From Pleurostoma richardsiae (lineage: Eukaryota > Ascomycota > Sordariomycetes > Calosphaeriales > Pleurostomataceae), in NCBI GenBank assembly GCA_030052745.1, contig JANBVO010000032.1, positions 310,001-374,000 of the forward strand: a DNA stretch of 64,000 nucleotides, given 5' to 3'. Under the pieces are notes generated by a model. The model worked only from the letters and a program-made list of their open reading frames with translations. It did not search any database and was not told the DNA's origin. Made by a program: the position numbers and the translations under genes. Shown piece after piece: positions 57,849 to 64,000 of the stretch; position 1 is the first letter of the stretch; every line of letters begins with the position of its first letter.

Positions 57849-59614
57849 GCAGACCGTACGTGGCATTCTCGATCTCCTATTGTCCCCCATGGAGTGTCCA
57901 CGTCCTCAAACACCTGTCCCAGAGCGGTACAACGCCTGCTGGCTCCTTCTGTGTCCACCCTCGCACCCTCCCACTCTCGCCACCCGAAGGGACACCTACT
58001 ATAGTTGCAGGCCAACCGCCAGACGCCAAAAAGGCTCAGAGAACCCATCACGGTGGGTAAAATAGGTTGCCAGACATCCAGTTATCGCGCCAACGGCGAA
58101 CTGCTCCGAGCCCCCGTCTCCCCTGAAGACCCTCTGCTTCCAACCGGGTAATGAGAACGATCCCAAGTTGACCACACCCCTCCCCCTTTAGAGGGCTCGA
58201 ATCCTTCACAGGCACCCTTCTGCTCCCTCTTCCCCCCTTTAGTCCCACCCTTTCCTAATACTCTTTCCCACCAGCCTCCCGAGCATCCCACCATGATCAT
58301 TTAGCCCACATACCATGTTGTCGTGGACGATCGTGGGCCAGGCGGCTTGCCAGTGCCGGTAGCAACACTTTCGACCACCGCCTGGGCAAGGAGGAAGTCA
58401 CAACCACCGACAACGATTCGCCACCGGGAGAGCTCTCCGTCGTGCATACGTGCGGAGGCGCAATGCCCCTTTCCCCACCGTGCCCCGAGTACAGTCTGCA
58501 GAGTCGGTGCTTTGCTAGCCACCTGATGGGTGGGAGCATCTCACGATTCTGATGGGTAGTCCCACGAGACAAGGGTGTCTCTTATGAGGGCGTGGATCCA
58601 AAGTACGTCCAGGATGCGGAAGCACGTTGGTGCCCCAACAGTGCACGATAAGAGAGACCTGCAGAGGTCACCCTCATCCTCGACCGGCATTCCGGAGCGC
58701 CAATTCGAGAGAAACCCGCATTACCCGTGCCAACCCGATGTTCCCTCGAGTTGGGAAGCCAACGTGCCAACTTTTCCCCTCCCCCTTCTCCCGCATTCAC
58801 TTGGGGGGTGAGTCACTCACCAATCAGCATCTTGAATCTTGAATAAAGGGGGCCATCTCTTTCAAGGACCCGCGGGAGGCGTTCCACGCGCCGGGAGAGG
58901 GAAGAAGACGCCAGATGCGTGTGGACCTGTGCATATGCTATGGCAGGTGCAGAAGAAGGGTGGCAGCACGGCGAAGGTGGGCGTAGGTAAATATGGTCGG
59001 GGTCATATGTAGCGTACGCTGTAGGTGCCATGATCGGACTAGATGGGGTATTGGCTCTGCATAGGCGCAGTCGTCAGAGATAGACGAGCAGGTGGCTGCA
59101 GGGGACGGCGGCCGGTAGGTCAAGGACTGTGTCCGTGTTGTGCCGAGGAGAGTGTGGGATGTTTCGTCGAGGATGACAATGGTGACGATGCGATGCCGCC
59201 TCGCAGAGTGTCTGTGGTATCGTTCTGAGCCTGGACTGGCGAGGATGTCCTTCGCACAGCCGGACTTTGGACTCTCCCGATCCTGCGGCGAAGATATCAC
59301 ACGAGTCTGCGCTCTTGAGTCAGGACTAGTGCGAATGAGCAAAGAAGGAGGAAAATCGGCCGTGGACTTAGTGAGCCTGCAAGAATAGTGATACATTGTA
59401 GAAGCTGAAGAATGTATGGTGGCAACGATGAAGACGAATGATTGATGCTCGCTAGTCCAGCTCCAGTTAAGTCAAGGGGTATCCAGCGGCCCTGTACGGC
59501 CCCCAATTTGATCCTGCACGCCTTTCGAACGTTCCTGTCCTTTCTACCCTCCGTCCAGCCGTGTGTCATCGGCTTTCTTTTCGTAGGGTCCTTCCTTGGC
59601 CACTGTACGGCCTG

Positions 59615-62517
59615 TTACAGCCGGCCATGCCTCGCCTTGAAAATTGCGACCTTGTCGTCGTAGAAGAGGATCTCTCTCAGACGAAGGCGAGTCTTGTTCG
59701 CCTCGGGCTCGACGAACGAGTCAGTGTCGCTGTCTGCCCCATCTGACTGTTCCGACTGCGTCTCATCTGGGTCGGTAGGGCTCGTCGGCGTGCCCTCGTC
59801 CTCATCTTCCGTTTCCTCCTCCTCGCTACCATCTTCGTCCTGCTCATCGTCCGTTGTGTCCTCGTTCTCGGCATCGTCCTCCGAATCAGCATCATCCGTT
59901 ACGACGGCATTATGTGTCTCATTGTGCGAACCGCCTGCTGCGCTAACCAGACTGCCGCCGCCATTAAGCAGACTGTTCACGGTCCCATCGGACGGCCGCG
60001 TCTCAAGTATCTCGAAACACTTGGTCGAAATACCCACATAACAAAGCTGAATTTCCGGCCGCAGCGTAATGATGTCTGCGATCTGCAGCGCCAGCTCTTT
60101 GGGTTCCAAGCTGCCGACAACATGGTCTGCGATATACGGGATGTTTAGAGATCGGAGATGGGGCACGTTAGGAAGGCGCTGCAGAAAGGTGTGCTGATGC
60201 GGAGGTCAGTATATCAGTCACCCTTACCCTATGTCACTCGGAGGGCAAAGAGTCATCATATACGCGGTGTCAATACCGATCCGGGAGATTATTGCACTCA
60301 CCCAATCTTTGTAGTCCAAAGACATAGCCAGCTCTCTCAAGTTGCTCATCCGCCCACTCGTCATGTAGAGCAGAATCTCCGTCGAGGGAACCCAGTTCCG
60401 CCATCTGATATTCTCAGTACCCGACACATGAGATCTTGCGGCACTATCGAGGAGCAGCTTGCGAAGGCTCGCCCTGTGGCGCTTCAAAGCTCCTCGGAAT
60501 ATTGCATCCATTGTCACCGGCGGGGGGCCGCTACCGCGTCTCCGGTCTTGCAGAAACAGAATCTCCAGAGTGTTGGGCGCTAGAGTCTCCTTGATGAATC
60601 CAATGAGCGCTGGGGACGTCACATCCGTGTGAATCCTCTTGAGCGAAAGATGATATTGTAGGCCGCCATTCGGTGCTTGCATGTTTGGGCCGGGCGAGAT
60701 TCCATATCCAGTACCGCTTGCCGTTGGTTGGAACTGTCTCTTCAGAAGTTTCCATAGGTTTTCATGTTGCGCACATTCCAGTATCGTGAGACTTGTCAGG
60801 ACAGTCCAGTCAAATGCCTTACTGCACACCTGCATTGACAGGGGAACCCTCTCGAGTTCTAGAGTGTGTAGTTTCAGCTTCCCCTCCAGCCTTCTCCTCC
60901 CTGCACGGTCCGTCCCCTCAGTACCAGCACTGGTACATGTGCGTCTTGTAACTGACATGCCTGTGGGCAATCTTTGCTGCTGGGCCATGGGAGGAGCAGG
61001 CGGCTCTTGCCCCGATGGTGACGCTGACGGGCCTTGGCCCTGACCAGCGTGGCTCTCGTCGGCGGTGTCCGCTGACGCCGCGGGCGAATGTTGCGCATCG
61101 ACAGAGTTGGGCGACGTCGCTGTCAAGGGGTGTGGTGAGACCTTCTCTCTGGTCTTGTTGCTTCCCTTTCGCCGAATCTCGTAAATGCGCCCAACAAGCA
61201 CGCCAAGGACGCCGCCCAACCTCCTGTCGCCAATCAGGCTTTCCCCTGGCCACCGTGCGTTGTGATCAACTTGTTGCAGGCCCTCCCCATCCCAGGTCTG
61301 TACAAAGTCCTTGTGCGTCGCTTTACTCGAGATGCCGACCCTCAGTTCTTGCAGCCGATCCTTGGACCTCTCTATCAGCACTGACATCTCGTCTAGATAC
61401 GCCAACTCGTCAATGTCCAGGACCGTGAGACTCTTTAGAGGCGGAAGCACACTGAAGGTAGGGTATTCCACACGGCTTTCGGCATAAGAGATGGTTGGCC
61501 GGGGCGCCGGGTGCGTGGCATTACCGGGCAGTGAGATTCCGATCGGCGTCAGCGTGCTGCCCAGGGGGACGACTGCTGTCGGTGGGCCTGGAGGACTCGG
61601 ACTCGCGCTCGAGGACGATGTCAGACCTTCGTTGTTGTCATGCCATCGGATCCAGACCCTTTCTAGCTTGCAATCGTTGTTTGCATGATGCTCTGGAAGC
61701 GATGCCAACGCCATAAAGATGTCCGACAAAACCCCAGTAGGCATGTCCCAAACGAATGTTTCCAGGTTGGCCATTTTTGCCACGGCCAATGCCACCAGCG
61801 TCCCGAGCATCTTCCCGCTCTCCTTGGTGATGAGATACTCGGCAACCCAATCGTTCGGCCCGTTTCCGAGGGAGAACTTGCGAGTGTATTTGGCATATTC
61901 GTTTCCGACAAACCTAGACAGCGGTCTAGGTGCTCTCATACCGCGGTACAGACGCTGCGTTGTCCGAGCGAACGCACTGCCGAGGCAGAGGGTCGACAGG
62001 CCGTAGGTCAGGGCATCGACGCTCTTGGTATCGGACGCGGTCATATGGGCATCGGGCCACACGATGTCGAATCTAGCATATATGTGAGGGATGGCAAGCG
62101 TATGTAGAGTCGAGTTCGTTAACGCCAGGGAGGTGAGATCATTGGTATGTGTAATCTGCAGAACCACATGTTAGCGAAACCGGAGACATAACTTGTGACC
62201 AGACTGGTCCTTGCCTCTTTGACGATAAGACGGAGGACATCGACGGGCAGCTCCAACAGCGTGACAGGCTTCTTCCTTATGGGGATATCGTGCAGCTCCC
62301 GCTCCGTGCCCTGTGGGGACTCCGAGGGAGACTGCAGTTGCCCGGAGGGTGCGTCGCCGACGTCGCCTTCCGGGGTATCAGTGGCGTCTCTCCATCCAGG
62401 CTTTGCAACGTGCTGGATGGATTTGAAGACATCCTGGAAACCATCTGCTGGCACGTTGCCATCGGGTACCGAGGAGGCCGAGAGCTGTATGGTGGCTGCT
62501 GCAGCGTCGTGAGCCAT
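59615..62517 (-). CDS. F-box protein with leucine-rich-type region and acidic C-terminus
   Basis: Three exons (62517-62215, 62155-60302, 60193-59615), about 911 residues. An F-box-like segment spans the first intron: LLELPVDVLRLIVKE from exon 1 joined to ITHTNDLTSLALTNSTLHTL from exon 2. This has the Leu-Pro and hydrophobic spacing needed to bind Skp1 in SCF ubiquitin ligases. The body has Leu-rich segments reminiscent of degenerate leucine-rich repeats (LKSLTVLDIDELAYL, LTSLTILECAQHENL, LRSLNIPYIADHVVG), typical of large fungal F-box proteins, with a Ser/Pro/Gln insertion around residues 465-540. The C-terminus is strongly acidic (SEEEETEDEDEGT). To join the F-box in frame at usual length, intron 1 must use GC at its 5' end (GAG|GCAAGG at 62214) with acceptor CTGCAG at 62156. 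The substrate is unknown. Confidence 0.85.
62156..62214 (-). other. GC-AG intron in the F-box gene
   Basis: A 59-nt intron with exon edge GAG, 5' end GCAAGG, CTAAC branch-like motif about 17 nt before the end and CTGCAG acceptor. GC donors with AG|GCAAG context are the main known noncanonical U2 class. A GT alternative (CTG|GTCACA) would leave a 44-nt intron and insert five residues in the F-box. Confidence 0.6.
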
Positions 62518-62942
62518 TACGCCGGCGGGAGATAGCCGGTCATGCGTCCCCTGCTGAGACTTTGTAGCCGTGTCTAGACTCGGAAGAGGGCGGAAGGAAG
62601 GCAGGCGACGAGGCAGACCGAGGACGATCTGGTTTGATAGATGTTGGTTCAGTCCAATATGCCGTATGGGATGTTATGTCGCAGTTTTTAAAGATGGCGG
62701 ATTGCGATGGTGTGTTTCGGTTGAGATCCCGTTGGCCGCTGGTCAGTGAGGCTGCTGTCAGGGAACTCGAGTACCTTATTAGTGGGTACTTGGATGCTGG
62801 TGCCGCACGGAGTATCCCAGCGGCACCTGTCAATGGGCCTCTGCACTTGTCACGCTGCACTATGGGGCCCCTGCAAGCCTCACAAGGACGTACTACACGA
62901 TAGGCTTGGTTTGGACCGTAGCTTTGCCGTGTATGCTAGGCA

Positions 62943-62981
62943 GGGACCTACCTACCCAGGCTACCTTAGGTACCTAGGCAT
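62943..62981. repeat. GGTACCTACC-family block upstream of LeuRS
   Basis: GACCTACCTACCCAGGCTACC then TTAGGTACCTAGGC, including the palindrome TAGGTACCTA. Confidence 0.75.
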
Positions 62982-63395
62982 GCAACTTACTGTACGTAGA
63001 ACAGGAAACTCGTCTTCTCTGATATACCTAAATTCCTCTATAGAAATAGGTATTTTCGCTAATATCAGAATGTTGTTACCTGGAAGTTACAGACGAACTT
63101 AGTGCTACTTGTCGAGTAAATCCTACCAATGTGGACAGCCTCACCTGGGGGGACGCAGTTCCTTCCAGGGGACTTATGTACTGCGAAGCCCACGTGACAG
63201 AAGCTATGACTTCGATCCACTTGTACAGTACAGTACCTCCCGTACATATTAGTCCTCCACAAGGATGACATAAACACAAGCTGGCACAAGCGCTAGCGTC
63301 AAGGTACTCACATAATGTATCTTTTTTACCCCTCCATATGGGGCCCCTCGAGAATATTGACTTGGGCGACGCAAAAAACTGAAGCACATCTGCCG

Positions 63396-63402
63396 TGACT
63401 CA
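63396..63402 (+). promoter_or_regulatory. TGACTCA (GCN4/CPC1-type) site
   Basis: A perfect TGACTCA palindromic core 227 bp upstream of the leucyl-tRNA synthetase start. Fungal cross-pathway control factors (Gcn4, CPC-1) bind this word and aminoacyl-tRNA synthetase genes are known targets. By chance it would occur a few times in 64 kb, and I saw it elsewhere in intergenic DNA, so regulation is inferred. Confidence 0.5.
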
Positions 63403-63628
63403 AAAGAACAGTGGGAAAACAGTCACGACGCCTGCCCTGGTTTTCTGCACCGACAGGGCCTGACTGCAGCGCAATACAAGTGCCCACGGTATTGCTCACG
63501 CCTTCTTATATTTTTCCTGGAGGAATTGATCCTCGTCTCACTCGCACCGCCCTCCCAGTCCCTCCTCTGCGCCGACACGCCTGACACGAATACAACAGAC
63601 AGGCAGACCTCTCTCTGCGACCGCCAAC

Positions 63629-64000
63629 ATGTCCGCTCCGGTCGTTCCTGTCCCGTTGGACCCAGCGGCGAGCGCGCTGAATACCCTCAAGATGGAGAAC
63701 ACTGAGAAGCGCGACACTCTGATCACCGACGAGAAACGGTTTCAGGCCGAGTGGGAGAAGTTGAAGATCTTCGAGCAGAACGCTCCCAAACCCAACGAAC
63801 CCCAGCAGCCCAAGTTCTATGGTACTATGGCTTACCCATACATGAACGGGTATGCAAATCTGGAAGGTGTCGTCCTTGTTCGCTTCGATGAGTAACACTT
63901 CTTCCCGCAGGACTCTCCATGCCGGCCACGCCTTCACCTGGAGCAAGATTGAGTTCATGACGGGATTCGCACGGATGCAAGGCCGGAAAGCTCTCTTTCC
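63629..64000 (+). CDS. cdc60: Cytosolic leucyl-tRNA synthetase, 5' part
   Basis: Exon 1 is 63629-63849 and exon 2 starts at 63911 and runs off the window at 64000, giving about 104 residues of an enzyme normally near 1100. Leucyl-tRNA synthetase charges tRNA-Leu in the cytosol. The N-terminal extension (SAPVVPVPLDPAASALNTLK, then NTEKRDTLITDEKRFQAEWE) precedes KFYGTMAYPYMNG, and the spliced NGTLHAGHAFTWSKIEFMTG carries the class I HIGH-equivalent motif (LHAGH). Absence of a basic presequence and the KRD-type N-terminal helix support the cytosolic rather than mitochondrial enzyme. A TGACTCA site lies upstream. Confidence 0.95.

Larger units (their letters stand above)
46392..59614. other. 13-kb gene-free stretch upstream of the C2H2 regulator
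   Basis: No domain, exon chain or RNA gene could be identified on either strand. Longest frames (about 230 codons near 49623 and 182 near 51373) have no ATG or no recognisable similarity and read like chance in GC-rich DNA. It holds TACGGAGTAC words (47428, 48536, 55571, with variants at 52233 and 54455), GGTACCTACC words (48556-48595, 48641-48668, 49087-49130, 56518-56531), a poly-C tract (52800-52814), (CAGT)6 (53059-53082), a (CCGATC)3 run (54034-54053), a CTGCC-rich run (49883-49910), CTCCT repeats (54552-54576) and a 13-bp tandem repeat (57813-57848). It may be regulatory or produce noncoding RNA. Confidence 0.5.
62518..63628. promoter_or_regulatory. Divergent intergenic region, F-box gene / LeuRS
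   Basis: 1.1 kb between divergent starts. It contains GACCTACCTACCCAGGCTACC and TTAGGTACCTAGGC (62945-62980), a GTACAGTACAGTACC run (63224-63238) and a TGACTCA site at 63396-63402. Leader CT-richness increases towards 63629. Confidence 0.55.

Noticed and set aside
58180-58210. GGCTCGAATCC resembling a tRNA T-arm
   Set aside because: No matching acceptor stem, anticodon arm or D-arm could be folded around it, and the loop begins CTCGAA instead of TTCGAA. I found no convincing tRNA or 5S rRNA by eye.
29268-59614. Transposons or RIP-mutated repeats in the large gaps
   Set aside because: No transposase, reverse transcriptase, long terminal repeats or AT-rich mutated blocks were noticed; composition is like the rest of the intergenic DNA.

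Overview
The window is nuclear DNA of a filamentous ascomycete (Pezizomycotina, most likely a Sordariomycete). The basis is short 45-100 nt spliceosomal introns with GTAAGT/GTGAGT-type donors and CAG/TAG acceptors, GC-rich third codon positions in the highly expressed genes, intergenic spacing, and families restricted to or typical of filamentous fungi (questin-oxidase-like protein, a YVC1-type vacuolar TRP channel, small Met-Cys cysteine-rich proteins, a fungal C2H2 regulator). I saw no transposase, reverse transcriptase, rRNA or convincing tRNA, and no AT-rich RIP-like block.

Left half (2.7-29.3 kb) is gene-dense. In order: a small Cys-rich hypothetical (-), a HAD phosphatase (-), TFIIF beta (-), a five-finger CCCH protein of the ZC3H3/Red5 type (+), a lone questin-oxidase-like enzyme (-), ribulose-phosphate 3-epimerase (+), a second small Cys-rich protein (-), the YVC1 vacuolar cation channel (-, seven exons), mitochondrial glycine-cleavage T protein (+), RAD51 (-), RAD17 checkpoint clamp loader (+), an APH/ACAD10-11-type kinase-like protein (+) and a RING-finger protein (-). 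RAD51 and RAD17 are head to head over 566 bp, so a recombinase and a DNA-damage checkpoint loader appear to share a promoter region.

Right half (29.3-63.6 kb) is gene-poor: only APC2 (-), a C2H2 zinc-finger regulator (-), an F-box protein (-) and the first exons of cytosolic leucyl-tRNA synthetase (+, running off the window). The gaps are about 7.0, 5.6 and 13.2 kb. They contain no ORF I can assign, but do contain two dispersed short motifs (TACGGAGTAC and GGTACCTACC), several minisatellites and microsatellites, and a same-strand cluster of GATA-factor-like sites at 33.6-33.85 kb. The 13.2-kb gap is the upstream side of the C2H2 regulator.

Functionally the genes are mostly core housekeeping (transcription initiation, RNA surveillance, pentose phosphate pathway, glycine/one-carbon metabolism, DNA repair, cell-cycle ubiquitination, translation). 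I found no secondary-metabolite cluster, defence system or mobile element. The most checkable unusual points are a GC-AG intron inside the F-box domain, the RAD51/RAD17 shared promoter with out-of-frame upstream ORFs, the GATA-site cluster, and the intergenic motif families. Exon coordinates were deduced by eye from reading frame and splice consensus.
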